Shown here piece after piece: positions 21,555 through 32,318 of a stretch of 64,000 nt of DNA (positions within the stretch are counted from its first letter, which is position 1; each line of letters opens with the position of its first letter). This DNA is from Leptobrachium leishanense. Its lineage: Eukaryota; Chordata; Amphibia; Anura; Megophryidae. The notes beneath the pieces were generated by a model. That model was not told the DNA's origin. It did not search any database and saw only the letters and a list, made by a program, of their open reading frames with translations. The stretch covers positions 14,461,738-14,525,737 of the forward strand of contig CM019075.1 of NCBI GenBank assembly GCA_009667805.1, in the 5' to 3' direction. A program made the position numbers and the translations under genes.

Positions 21555-23870
21555 GACAGAGCGGCGGCGAGCTCCATTTTACCATCACCATCATCGTATG
21601 AAAACCAATGACTGGATAAGTATTACTTGCAGTATCAATCTGTTATGCATACTCTATTATCATAAGTCTGCTATATATATATATTCCTAGTTCCATTATT
21701 TATTGGAAGGATAGGTGTGGGTTTCCCATTGTATGGATTTGTAGGTTTATTTAGTGGAGGCTTATTTATATTTGTTTTAATTTGCAATACTGTATTCCTT
21801 GTTCATTTGGTGTCCAGCTGCGTGATAGTAATTTCTAATGGGTTAGTGGTCTGCGATAACTCTTTCAGAATTCAGTGATTTGTTGTTTTGTATATTATTA
21901 GGGGCATTGGGAGTCCCAGTAATTTTGCTTTAGCTGTCTGTGGACTGCTGTGCCTTATTAGTTTATGTGCTCAGTATAGCGCATGACTGACTGTTCAATT
22001 TTAGTATCATCCATGGCTGCAGCCAAAATTATAATAAGCAACCCATATAAACACCGTAAACAAAGCACAGGGCATCACTATACACGCATGTACCCTCAAC
22101 CATGGACACAGAAGGAACTCACTATGCATAGTGAAATCACACGTAGAACCTCGGTATAACACACAAAGTCACGCTAATGATGTAGCTATCATACACCCTG
22201 AAATCACAAAATTTCTCTCTATAGCACACTGAAATCACTAATTTAGAATAACACTAAGAGATATAAAAATAAATAAATAAACTATATATATATATATATC
22301 ATAAAAATAACATAAAAACTTGCTATAACACGCCGTAATCACACAATAGAAACACACAGAAACCTAGCCATAGCACACGGAGACAACACAAAGGGAATGT
22401 AATCACACATAGGAACTTGATATAACACACTGAATCACTGGACATTAGTCACTATAACTCTATAGTGTGCCGAATGAGAAAAGCACCATACGTGCATTGC
22501 TGAGTAACACCTTTATTGATTCTCAAGCAGCTTCACATGCTGGCCTTTTATGTGGGTTATGATTTACAGGGTTATTCAAAGAGCTGTGTGTTTTAAATAA
22601 TGTTGGAGTAACCCCAAGGGCTAAGCAATAAGTTGATGAACAAATTAATTTGTATACTGTATTTAAGGACACTATTTTAATTGTTGCAATTTTTAAAGTG
22701 CCACAGCAGCGATGTACAATCTTTTGTTTTGAGCACTTGCTACAGTTGAGTAAATAATTATTTAGAACGGTAACTTTGTCTTTATTGAGGGAGAGGAGAG
22801 ACTTATTTCAGGAATAGAGGAAACATGAGCAGTAACTCACTCATATTTCACACTTGTACCATCATCATAATAAAGCCTGGGAGTGGATAAGTATTAAGTG
22901 TATTTATTCGGGGAATTTGAAGCTATGTTGATAATATACTATATGCGTGTGTGTGTGTAATCTATTGGGTTAAATACGCGCTAATTTATCCGTTCTAGTG
23001 ATTTGCATTGTTAGCTAGAATATTCTCGTTGATATTTGCTTCACTTTGTAATACTTGATCAAACCTTATTAGTTGTATAATCTGTATGATCTTATAAACA
23101 TAGGTAGTCAGTGACCGCATGGCTGGCAGCCATCTTAAACCTCAAAAAGTCACATGTGCTTCTACCAATGAGGAAGTGCTGCAGCAGTAACTGTACAATC
23201 TGTTTAAGTTTACATTTGCGCAACTAAATTAATCCAGATTGTTTCTGCCAGATTTATGAATATATAACAATTACTAACCAAATACACATCTAAATGTGTC
23301 TGTTATAATTTCTGAAGAGGCTTATCAACTAAACAGTAATTCTGTATGTTAGCAAGGGCTGTGTCATTAGGTTAGTTCGGTTGGTTTAACTTCGGGTCTA
23401 TAGATTAATATACTAAGCAAGAATCAGTTTCATTGTGGATGGAGGTTAAAGACTTTCACATGTGCAGCTTGGTAATATTGATAAGGAATTCCAGCCCTGA
23501 GGACTCATAAAATGGAGGACAATGCAGCCACTTATGTACAGAACATCTATGCTCTTTCTCAACTCAAAATGGAGACGGCGTTATTTACATTTCGCAAGGG
23601 GAAAGAACAATGGGTCAGATAACAGTGAGCTGGTGACCTTAGTTGCGGGGGGAGGGGAGGGGCTGATGGAAGCATGTGAAAACAAAAGGAATTCATTACT
23701 TACAAGGGGGTGTACACTATACAAAGACTGGATCCTAATACAGAGGTTACTCTATACAGAGGGAAGACAATACTCTACATGATACACAGAGCAAGGGAAT
23801 GTAAGGAAAATACATACAAATAAACATTGGGACGGCCGTTTCTTTGCAGAGGCAATAAGTAGGGAAGATG
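21555..23870. repeat. Composite repeat inside the Ngaro 5' region
   Basis: Blocks at 21585-22015 and 22590-23045 are inverted relatives of 3550-4010 and 2640-3095. Each carries TGGATAAGTATTA after an ACCATCA-rich stretch. A (TA)n tract lies at about 22275-22298, and a lone 20-bp family A end (CAGGGTTATTCAAAGAG) at 22567. No domain was recognised. It may be a later insertion that replaced the gag region of the host element. Confidence 0.5.
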
Positions 23871-23929
23871 TTTCTGTTAGCTACCATTCATTCAATCAGG
23901 TGGTGATTTTGGTAAGGGTAGCTGGCGAG

Positions 23930-24170
23930 GGGACAGAGTTACCTATGCTTGATCTAGATGCAGCCTTCAGCCCGTACCGCTGTGTCCAGGGGGTTTTCTT
24001 TTAATGGGGTGTAAATTCGATGGGGAATTTTACATAGATATCTGTTTACCCATTGGGATGGGCAATATCTCGTGCTCCCTTTTTAAAGGCTTCCTACTTT
24101 TTTGCATTGCTTAGTGTAGGAGCGGGGAGGACGTTAGTACATTACTTGAACGATTTCATGTAACGGGCCC
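23930..24170 (+). pseudogene. Ngaro reverse transcriptase remnant
   Basis: Broken frames recover RT motifs: LDLDAAFSPYRC (motif A region), GCKFDGEFYIDICLPIG followed by SCSLFKGF (motif B region of DIRS/Ngaro RTs), and VHYLNDF (normally YLDDF, the catalytic motif, here with Asn for the first Asp). At least one indel separates the pieces. It lies upstream of the RNase H remnant, in the order expected for DIRS-class elements. Confidence 0.75.
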
Positions 24171-24661
24171 AAAGGGACTGGAGAATGAGTAGGAGGTAAC
24201 AAATATTAGTTGATCGATTACTTGTAACGTTTCAAGGTGACGGTTCAAATGGAGATGATCAAGGGAAGAGTGGGGGAAAATAAATTTAGTTGATCAGGAT
24301 AGGAGATATGTAGGTATTTTGGGGGGGAATGAGCCAGACGATTAAGATCAAAATGGACTAGTGGCCAGAATTAAGATCAAATGGGTGATTCAAATGGTGA
24401 GCAGGCAAATGGCCCAGGAGTGGATTCAATGGATGGGTGCAAAGCTTGGTGTTTCTGGAATTTTTTATTTTCCAATCGTCGGGGCAATACCACTGTGGGG
24501 GATAGAATTAAAAAATAAATAAATAAATATATATAAAAAAAATAATAATAATCCCCCCCTTTACATTTTGCGTCTGATATTCAAGGTGTGGTGCAAGTGC
24601 TGAATAACACGTCTGCATCATCACCGTAGGTTGTAGCCTATGTCAGGTATTTGGTGTTGAT

Positions 24662-24865
24662 ATGTTGTCTGCATCATCACCGCAGGTTGTAGCATATGTC
24701 AGGTATTTGGTGTTGATATGTTTGAAAAGCAATATTAATTTCACGGCAAATCACATACCGGGGGTAAGGAAGGTGGTGGTGGATACATTGTCCAGTTACA
24801 GGTGGGATGTGTCCCGACAGTTGGCACCGCGAGGAGGAAAGAATAAAATAAAAATAAATAAATAA
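24662..24865 (+). pseudogene. Ngaro RNase H C-terminal remnant
   Basis: The translated stretch contains KSNINFTANHIPGVRK, VVDTLSSYRWDVSRQLAP, corresponding to the HIPG...AD.LSR...F..LAP block that closes RNase H in DIRS-class elements. A nearly duplicated 5' segment (GCATCATCACCG...GTTGTAGC.TATGTCAGG) occurs twice at 24615-24712. Followed by A-rich AAAT repeats (24840-24910). Confidence 0.8.
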
Positions 24866-25355
24866 ATAAATAAAATGAAAAATAAAAAATAAATAAATAA
24901 ATAAATACATTAAAAAAAAATCCCAGAGTGACAACTGCCCTCCATTTCTTTGCCAGATGGGGAGCAGTTAGAGGGCATCAATGATTAGGAGAGGAGATTG
25001 TTGTTGCAGAAGACATGGGCACCGTAGAGCAAGCAGTGAAAGGGTTGGATCGAGTTTTAAAGGGACAGAGGAGGTAGGGCAGAATGTTGTGTTCAAATAG
25101 CTACTGAAGTTCGGTGGTAAGTCAATAAAGGACAGCTTGGAACTATTTAGTGGTATTTCATACTTTGCTCGGTTAAAGGAAGAGGACTGGGCTAAACAAT
25201 TCGTGGTGAGGAAGATCTTGGCAGCAGAGTACAAGTAGGAGATAAGATGAAGCTGATAACAATCTTTGTAGGGCAGCATTTGTTTTAGTTTTACAGCTGC
25301 CCTAAGGATTGAGGAAAAAATTGCTCTAGGTGCCCATGGTGGGGAAGTATGCCCA

Positions 25356-25619
25356 GTGGTATGTATGAGGGGATACTTGGAGGCGACTCCTTCAAACGGT
25401 CGCATGTTCTGGGGGCACAAGGGTGGTACTAACTTGTCCGGGTATCAATTCAAAATGGTTCCGCAGCAGGCCACGGAGGGGCTTGGTGGAAAGGGGAGTT
25501 ATGTTTGCACCCATTCTTTCAGGATAGGAGCTGCTGGTACTGAGGCAGAATTGGGTTACCCAAAGGACCGAATTAAAAGATGGGGAGATGGAAATGGGAA
25601 GTGTATAGGAGATATGTGA
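25356..25619 (+). pseudogene. Ngaro tyrosine recombinase remnant
   Basis: The C-terminal part of a site-specific tyrosine recombinase, the enzyme that inserts DIRS-class cDNA circles. An 87-codon open stretch shows RGYLEATPSNGRMFW, GYQFKMVPQQ and the catalytic-box remnant THSFRIGAAGTEAELGYP followed by RIKRWG, corresponding to the conserved HSFRIGAAT...LGRW region with its His and Arg. The catalytic Tyr region is disrupted after KCIGDM. Upstream (25000-25350) the frame is broken by many stops. Confidence 0.8.
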
Positions 25620-25787
25620 GGTCATTAAAGAAATGAGGGAAAACTTATGGGGAACAATTGTTTTGTTTTAATAATAATAATTTGTTTCCTTGTTTCTTTT
25701 GGTTTCTTTTCAGTTCGGGTACACTGTGTGTGTGTGCATTACAGTTAATAGTTTACATTTTGGTTATTTGCAGAACGTGGAATGAGA

Positions 25788-26000
25788 GTGCGGATCATGG
25801 GACACTCCTATGTTCACTGGATGGAGAGTCATGCTGCTGGCACCAGGAGAGGAGCAACCCCGGGGTGCAGCGTAATTGAAGTAGGGATTAGATGGATAGG
25901 GAAGCAAGGTAGGGTTTGGGGCAGTTATTGGGAATAGTAAAGACATCCAGGAGAAAGAGGGGTAAGCCAGATATTATGGTACTACATTTAGGGGACAGCT
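25788..26000 (+). pseudogene. Ngaro ORF3 SGNH-hydrolase-like remnant
   Basis: Starts VRIMGHSYVHWMESHAAG, then VIEVGIRWIGKQGRVW, followed after a stop by KPDIMVLHLGDS. These correspond to the GHS block, the IRW.G..G..W block and the HLGGND block of the SGNH-like protein carried by vertebrate Ngaro elements. It is immediately preceded by TTATTTGCAG, a good splice-acceptor context. Stops and substitutions make it non-functional. The role of this hydrolase in the element cycle is not established. Confidence 0.75.
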
Positions 26001-26014
26001 AGAGAAGAGGTAGG

Positions 26015-26275
26015 TATTGTGAGTGGTGAAATAGCGGCCTGGCACGTGGGGATGCAATGGCAGGGGGAGGATCTGCAGGGTACGGGGTGAGTGTGGTTTC
26101 GTATGGCCAATCTCGGGTGCCTTCCTGGTTTGCAGATCCTCTCGGCCTGCTATTTGCGATATAAAGAGACCCCTGAGCAGACGTGTGGTCATCCTGCTTA
26201 GCCACGTGGGGCCGCTATTTCTGGGCAATATGTGTGGTGCGTTGCATTTGCTGATGTTATCTGGCAATGGTTTTG
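26015..26275 (+). repeat. Additional diverged partial B repeat
   Basis: A third, more divergent copy of the B sequence (GGTGAAATAGCGGCCTGGCA to GTTATCTGGC) directly after the hydrolase remnant and before B1. It shares the CTCTCGGCCTGCTAT and GTGTGGTCATCCTGCTTAGC words. Confidence 0.8.
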
Positions 26276-26441
26276 GAGCACCCTGAAATAGGAGCAAGAA
26301 GTGAGGAGTTCATTGAAAGGAGTGATAAGGCTGGGAATACACTCTTCATTGAAGGCGTGATAAGGAGCCTTTTGTGGGGTAAGAGGAAAGGTCACGGATT
26401 TTTTATTGGTGGCAGTAAAAAGAGGGTCCTCGTTTTTGGTG

Positions 26442-26934
26442 GCGGTGAAATAGGCGGCCTGGCACGTGGAGGGCGATAGTGGGGGGAGGGTCTGCAGGGT
26501 ACGGGGTGAGTTGTGGTTTCATATGGCCAGGCTCAGGTGCCTTACTGGTTTGCAGATCCTCTCGGCCTGCTATCTGCCATAAAAATACACTGAGCAGACG
26601 TGTGGTCATCCTGCTTAGCCACGTGGGGCGCTATTTCTGGGCAATGCTTGTGGTGCATTGCAATTGCCAGTGTTATCTGGCTGCCAGTGTTATCTGGTGA
26701 AGCGTATTTGGCATACGAGGATCGATAATAATAATTCTGCCTTAGAGGCAAAGAATTTGGCCTTAAGTAATAAAAGACGTGACCTTTTCAAAATGCCAAT
26801 ACTTTGTTGTGTTTTCATTTACGGGAAAGGGAGGGGGGGGTCGGGCGGGTAGGGGGGGCCTGGGGGGTTAGTAGGTTTAAGAAGGTAATTTACATGGGAA
26901 AGAGTGTAAGAAGAGGATAAGGGTATAATTCTTA
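26442..26934 (+). repeat. Ngaro repeat B1
   Basis: Nearly identical to B2 (27692-28166), with a local duplication of CTGCCAGTGTTATCTGG not in B2. It ends GGGTATAATTCTTA, immediately followed by A2. Confidence 0.9.
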
Positions 26935-27166
26935 GTTCGAGAGAAAGACTAAATTAGGAATGAAGGAGGTTTAAGGATTATCTCTGTATTGCACAAGATG
27001 GAAAGGAGGGAGTTTCCTTTGTTATATGGGATCAGGCTTTGTTTTATGAGCTGAAGCATGGCTCTTTGTGATTGTGTACAATGGGAAGATAAACAATGGG
27101 AAGGAGGAGGAAGGGAGGATATAGGAGGCTGGGCGGGGGACATTTTGGTATTGCAATAATTTTTTC
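26935..27166 (+). repeat. Ngaro repeat A2
   Basis: Second copy of A, fused head to tail to B1 with no spacer. Sequence beyond 27166 differs from that after A1. Confidence 0.9.
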
Positions 27167-27326
27167 GTTTACTCCCACCCAACCCACCCTGTTTTGTTTT
27201 CTCTTTCATAGATGCTGGTTCGCTATAACGTCGGAAAGGTCACGCAGCACAACCACCACGGATAGGGGCAATGGAGCGGTGATTCCACCACTCATGCAAG
27301 ACCGCTCGTGGTTTCCCATATGGAAA

Positions 27327-27680
27327 TATGCCATGTTGCATGAACCCGGTTCACGGTTTATACGGCCATGTCTGGGGGATTGTCTAAATATGGACATGAT
27401 TAGTCTACCTATTCCATCAAGTTATACACCATGTTACATGAAGCCAGCCTGTGGTCTTTGAACGGCCAGGGTTGGGGGATTGTCTTTGATTAAAAGCATG
27501 GTTTACAGCAATTATTATCGATCAGATAGTATCCCAAGTAGCTTGAAGCCAGTTGGTGGTTTTACGGACACAACTGGGTGGATTGCGCTTAAATTGGGTA
27601 CTTTACCATGTGGCAGGAAGCCAGCTGGTGGTTTGAATGGCCACAGCTGGGGGATTGCGCTTAAGATGGACATGGTTTAG
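27327..27680 (+). repeat. Degenerate tandem repeat between A2 and B2
   Basis: About four units of 80-100 bp, each with a version of GAAGCCAGCTGGTGGTTT, GGCCACAGCTGGGGGATTG and a GGACATGG-like end. It lies inside the Ngaro 3' region. Confidence 0.65.
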
Positions 27681-27691
27681 TTTAGGGAGGA

Positions 27692-28166
27692 GCGGTGAAA
27701 TAGGCGGCCTGGCACGTGGAGGGCGATAGTGGGGGGAGGGTCTGCAGGGTACGGGGTGAGTTGTGGTTTCATATGGCCAGGCTCAGGTGCCTTCCTGGTT
27801 TGCAGATCCTCTCGGCCTGCTATCTGCCATAAAAATACACTGAGCAGGCGTGTGGTCATCCTGCTTAGCCACGTGGGGCGCTATTTCTGGGCAATGCTTG
27901 TGGTGCATTGCAGTTGCCAGTGTTATCTGGTGAAGCGTATTTGGCATACGAGGATCGATAATAATAATTCTGCCTTAGAGGCAAAGAATTTGGCCTTAAG
28001 TAATAAAAGACGTGACCTTTTCAAAATGCCAATACTTTGTTGTGTTTTCATTTACGGGAAAGGGAGGGGGGTCGGGGCAGGTAGGGGGGGCCTGGGGGGT
28101 TAGTAGGTTTAAGAAGGTAACTTACATGGGAAAAAGTGTAAGAAGAGGATAAGGGTATAATTCTTA
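27692..28166 (+). repeat. Ngaro repeat B2 (3' end of element)
   Basis: Ends ATAATTCTTA at 28166, where host sequence AGAATTTCCTGGCTG resumes. Confidence 0.9.
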
Positions 28167-28470
28167 AGAATTTCCTGGCTGTCGGTCACCAGATCAGTCA
28201 CTAGAGACATCTGGCGTCACCATCTCTGAGGCATGCCCGAGTTAGCAAGCATTCTCAGAGAGGCAGCTGAAGGATTTATTTTGTGCATGCACACGTAGCT
28301 CAGATGCATCATTCTGTACAGGCGCTCTGGAATTTGCATATGTAAAGTCCCGAGCAACGCACAATTTACTGATCCTACGATACACAAATTGTGTATATTA
28401 CTACAGGGTCTTCCAGATTCGAAAGGCCCTGAGCTGAAGAGGACGAGCTGCACTCACCAAGGAAGAAAAG
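28167..28470 (+). other. TRIM-1 upstream flank and non-coding first exon
   Basis: Resumption of the host block interrupted by Ngaro. It ends with GCACTCACCAAGGAAGAAAAG followed by a consensus donor, GTGAGT, at 28471. The same sequence and donor occur upstream of TRIM-2 (exon end 51947). I infer a 5' UTR exon whose 5' limit is unknown; no TATA box is obvious. Confidence 0.6.
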
Positions 28471-28714
28471 GTGAGTAAAATCACCTAAAACAAAAAGAAA
28501 TAGAAATGAATTGGGCAGAGGCTGCCAGCATCTTCTGACCTATTATTAAAGCAAACAAAGGAGCTCTATTTTTTAATACAGTATCTCTCTTAATATATAT
28601 GATTATTAAACTGCTTACTAGATGTATCTAAAATGAAGTCACACCCAGCGTTTTGCACACGGTTTATTGAAGATTTGTTTCATTTCTTGCCTGTGGTTTG
28701 ATATCTTCTTTCAG
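28471..28714 (+). other. Inferred 5' UTR intron of TRIM-1
   Basis: A 244-bp intron from donor GTGAGTAAAA to acceptor ATCTTCTTTCAG, 21 bp before the ATG. TRIM-2 has the same intron enlarged to about 1.1 kb by nested MITEs. In TRIM-2 the first AG is changed (CCTG) and the next AG, six bases later, is the usable one. Confidence 0.6.
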
Positions 28715-28735
28715 TTTCACTTCTTACCTGCAACG

Positions 28736-30397
28736 ATGGCGTCCGCTGACCTGAGAGACGAGTTAAACTGCTCCATCTGCCTGAACATTTACACGGATCC
28801 AATAACCCTGGGTTGTGGACACAGCTTCTGCAAGCTCTGCATTGGGAACGAGCTGGATAAGGAGAAGGAATCTGGGATTTATTCCTGTCCTGAGTGCAGA
28901 GCAGAGTATCGAAAACGTCCCAAACTGCAAAGGAACATGACACTGTGTAACATAGTAGAGCGATGCCGATCTACTCAGCCGGGAGAGAATGTCACAGGGA
29001 TCACATGTACTTACTGCATCCATGCTCCTGTATCTGCTGCCAAAACATGTCTCCTCTGTGAAGCTTCTCTTTGTGAAGCCCATTTGAAGGTCCACAGCCA
29101 GTCAGCACAACACGTCTTAACCGAAGCCACCACTTCACTGGATCACTGGAAATGCTCCATCCACAACGAAATCCTGAAATATTACTGCACTAAGGATGCT
29201 GTCTGTATCTGTGTGTCCTGCAGCCTGGCCGGCGTGCACCGGGGACACCAGGTGGAGACCCTGAATGAAGCCCACGAGAAGAAGAAGCAGAGACTGAATA
29301 ATGTAATGGATAACCTAAAGAAACTGAGAGAACAAGCAGAGCGACAAGTCCAGGGTCTGACAAAGCACGAGAAAGAAGTGAGAGAAAAAGCAGATCATAT
29401 GAAGCAAAGGGTCACAGACCTGATTATGGACACCAGGAAAAAACTGAAAGCTCTGGAGAAGAAAGTCCTGCTTGAGATCTCCATGCAGGAAGAGCAGGTT
29501 TCACTCCGAATCTCAGATCTAATTGAGCAGCTGGACAAGAAGATATCAGAGCTGTCCAAGGAGGTGGGTCACATCGAGGAGCTGCAGAACATGACCGACC
29601 CATTAGCTGTCTTACCGGTAAAGGAATCATACATTGCTGGATGTGGTGACGCTCTGAAGGAAGGACAAAAATATGATCTGCGTACAGAGGAGATCTCCAG
29701 CACCTTACAAACAGGATTATCTGGTATTATAGATGGATTAAAAAGAAAACATGATGTTATAAAGATTACAAAAACATTACTGGATGTAAACACATCTCCA
29801 GACATTTTACTGGATGTGAATACGGCTAGTAAAGAGTTAATTGTATCGAGTGACTTGAAAACTGTATCCTGGACCCAACAGAGCCAGAATCGCCCAGAGA
29901 CACCAGAGAGATTTGAGTTTTATCCTCAGGTTTTAAGCATCGGGGGTTTCACATCAGGTCGACATTATTGGGAAGTGGAGACTAGTGGGGACGGCTGGAT
30001 TATAGGTATGGCCTATCCCAGTATAGACAGGAAGGGACGTCAGTCATACAGTAATTATAATGCTATCGATCCTCACAATTACAGGGGACATATCTCTGCA
30101 GGGATTCAGCCCTCACAGACATATGGGATACAGACATACATGGGAGATAACAAGTCCTGGAGACTGCGCCTCTATAATAACATGTATTCAGTGATGTCTA
30201 ATGGGACAGTAACACCATTAACTGTCAGACAATCTTTCCAGAGAATAGGAATATACCTGGACTATGAAGCTGGTCGACTGTCATTTTATGCGCTGAGTTA
30301 TCTCACACACATACACACCTTCACCGCTCGCTTCACTGAGCCTCTACATGTTGCAATCTGTGTCTGGGGTAAGGCTTCTGCTACAATCAAAAACTAG
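28736..30397 (+). CDS. TRIM-1: RING/B-box/coiled-coil/B30.2 E3 ubiquitin ligase
   Basis: A 553-residue protein in one exon. C3HC4 RING at residues 12-54 (C12, C15, C27, H29, C32, C35, C51, C54), B-box 1 at about 91-126, B-box 2 at 140-171 (C140, H143, C151, D154, C159, C162, H168, H171), coiled coil about 175-310, PRY-SPRY about 360-553 with the cores DLKTVSW, RFEFYPQVL, GRHYWEVE and GIYLDYEAGRLSFY. All zinc ligands are present, so E3 activity is plausible; SPRY would bind the target. I chose ATG 28736 over the in-frame ATG 28667, because the latter lies before the splice acceptor and the MASADLRDEL start is shared by TRIM-2. The family is the large frog TRIM25/TRIM39/NF7-like expansion; the ligand is unknown. 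Neighbours are a Ngaro insertion upstream and a duplicated flank downstream. Confidence 0.9.
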   Translation: MASADLRDELNCSICLNIYTDPITLGCGHSFCKLCIGNELDKEKESGIYSCPECRAEYRKRPKLQRNMTLCNIVERCRSTQPGENVTGITCTYCIHAPVSAAKTCLLCEASLCEAHLKVHSQSAQHVLTEATTSLDHWKCSIHNEILKYYCTKDAVCICVSCSLAGVHRGHQVETLNEAHEKKKQRLNNVMDNLKKLREQAERQVQGLTKHEKEVREKADHMKQRVTDLIMDTRKKLKALEKKVLLEISMQEEQVSLRISDLIEQLDKKISELSKEVGHIEELQNMTDPLAVLPVKESYIAGCGDALKEGQKYDLRTEEISSTLQTGLSGIIDGLKRKHDVIKITKTLLDVNTSPDILLDVNTASKELIVSSDLKTVSWTQQSQNRPETPERFEFYPQVLSIGGFTSGRHYWEVETSGDGWIIGMAYPSIDRKGRQSYSNYNAIDPHNYRGHISAGIQPSQTYGIQTYMGDNKSWRLRLYNNMYSVMSNGTVTPLTVRQSFQRIGIYLDYEAGRLSFYALSYLTHIHTFTARFTEPLHVAICVWGKASATIKN

Positions 30398-31515
30398 GAT
30401 TTCTGACGCCGAATGGGAGATATAATGGGGGCTGTGATTAGCCACACGGGATCCACCAGGGAGAATATGTACCAGGAACCTGTAGTCAACATTTCTCCAC
30501 GCAGACATTGTATGTAACCATTACTAAAGCATCACAGAGACCTGAAAACACAAGACAGAGAAAGTGAGGACATGAAAAGCTGTGACTGTCGGCTTATTTT
30601 ACTTGTGAGAATTTAACAGAAATCCCTCTTCCGTTATTTATACCGGCTTTATACATTACTGTAACTGATGCAGCTGCTTCTACCCTATAAATTTCCGTGT
30701 AAATAATTTATACTATATCAATATAGCGAAACATGGGTCAATATTCCAACGTAAGTGTAAACGTAACCATTGCTGCTGTAAATGTAACAACCCCATAGTA
30801 TATAATGGGCCACATTACAATCTTGTTGCTAACATTAGCGCTAACTTGCGTGAGCATTAACGTTAGCCGCGGTGTTTACCACTTATTATAATCCAAATGC
30901 TAACAGGTTAAGTAACCCGCTTGCGTTTGGTACCGTGCGCTTTTCAGCGCGAGGTTACTGCACTTTGCGCTCCTATACTTATGGGGAGCACAAAGTGTTA
31001 ATCAGCGCTGGATTACAAAGTCCCAGCGCTGATTAACGTCCGGCCGTGGTTAGCGGAAAGTTAACTAGAGCCAGGACTTGGTGTTAACAGATTTCGCTTC
31101 TGCGGAATTCGTTAACATCAGCCAAATTTTTTTTTAAAAATTAATCAGATACTCACCTCCTGTCCCACAGCTCCAACCACCTCCTCCATCCGGCGGGAGC
31201 AGGGAAAGACTGGGGGAAAAGTCCCCCCAGTCTTTACCTGCGTATCACTACGCTGACCGGCCGGATCTCACGAGGCGAGATGCGGCAGGTCATGTGACCG
31301 CCGGCGTCTGGCTCAATGGAGTCCTATGGACTCCATCGAGTGGATGCTCGCGGCTGCGCTCAGCGCTGCCGCGAGCATACCGGGGCGTAGCGCGCGCTAC
31401 AAAAGCATGCAGCATTTTTTGCGCCTGCATTGTAATCCCCTGTTAAAATGGGGGTGGTAGAGGGAAAACTGCGGGCGCAGTTTTTTCTCTCTACCGCCCC
31501 CGTTTTAGCGCGGGA
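30398..31515 (+). other. TRIM-1 3' flank, duplicated at 38514-40370
   Basis: Begins with probable 3' UTR (CCGAATGGGAGATATAATGG) that matches downstream sequence of the pseudogene and of TRIM-2. From about 30805 it is a TIR-type repeat (GGGCCACATTACAATC at the left), the other copy of which ends GATTGTAATGTAGCCC at 40376. In this copy the right end falls in the assembly gap. Confidence 0.7.
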
Positions 31516-31615
31516 NNNNNNNNNNNNNNNNNNNNNNNNNNNNNNNNNNNNNNNNNNNNNNNNNNNNNNNNNNNNNNNNNNNNNNNNNNNNNNNNNNNNN
31601 NNNNNNNNNNNNNNN
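31516..31615. other. Assembly gap (100 N)
   Basis: Exactly 100 N, the conventional placeholder for a gap of unknown size. It falls about 10-15 bases before the expected right end of the repeat shared with 40370, which suggests the assembly broke on duplicated sequence. Confidence 1.
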
Positions 31616-32318
31616 TTAACTAGGTGCCCCTGGCACCTGTCAAGCAGAGGGGCAGAGGTCTCCCTAAAATCAAAATCCTAACTTTGGAGTTTCTCGGATC
31701 TTAGAGACCAAAATTCAAAAGGAATTAATATATATGACCAAACAATAACCTAATATATACAGGTATTCTATGAAGCATCTACCAATATTATTATTCTTTA
31801 TTTAGAAAGCGCCAGCATATTCCGCAGCGCTGTGTATGCATGATGTACGGGTATAGATATCTAGATATATGTGTGTTTATGAGATATTTCTGTAGACAGG
31901 CATACATGTGTTTCGTGATATATCCCTTAAGATCCATTCAAAATTAACAGATTTAATCTACTGTTTTCTGAACGTTAGTAGGCGATACACTCGTTATTGA
32001 ATAATCAAGCAAATTAAATGGGATCTACTTAAATAAGAATATCAGTACCATGATTATCTGTTATAACACACCACATCAGTTAAATATTCAAATCCCACTT
32101 AGACACTTTGTATAATATGTCACAGATCACATTGCCTATCTTCATAGAGTCATAATATTTCTTACAAACTTGATTTGTAGGTAACCATCACGGCTATTAG
32201 AAAAATACATTTCTAACCTTATTTTTTTTCTATATATCGAACAATTCAACATTGCCCAAGGCTTGCATGATGTGCAAGCTTAGATGTGACCAAATTGAAT
32301 TGCCCTTGAATATACAAT
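31616..32318. other. AT-rich spacer with a reversed SINE/LINE tail
   Basis: No ORF. At about 31785-31860 the minus strand reads GCGCTGCGGAATATGCTGGC, followed by GCTTTCTAAATAAAG and an ATA-rich end, the 3' tail typical of amphibian L2/SINE-like repeats. The rest is unrecognised. Confidence 0.5.

Larger units (their letters stand above)
21305..28166 (+). mobile_element. Ngaro-type tyrosine-recombinase retrotransposon (degenerate)
   Basis: A 6.9-kb insertion with split direct repeats A1 (21305-21536), B1 (26442-26934), A2 (26935-27166) and B2 (27692-28166), the arrangement known for Ngaro and PAT-like elements. Between A1 and B1 lie remnants of reverse transcriptase (about 23930-24170), RNase H (24662-24865), tyrosine recombinase (25356-25620) and SGNH-type hydrolase (25788-26000). 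The junctions are GGGATTT/GTTCGAG and TTCTTA/AGAATTTCC. The empty tandem copy at 20994 reads GGGATTTAGACTTTCC, so there is no target duplication, as expected for a recombinase rather than an integrase. No gag-like ORF was recognised, and all ORFs are broken. Confidence 0.85.

Noticed and set aside
23522..23782. 86-residue ORF
   Set aside because: Within the composite repeat, no domain, and no related frame at the 2.6-4 kb copy.
28667..28735. N-terminal extension of TRIM-1 (23 residues, hydrophobic, signal-like)
   Set aside because: Precedes a good splice acceptor and the conserved MASADLRDEL start; the same extension in TRIM-2 lies before its acceptor. Treated as intron or UTR.
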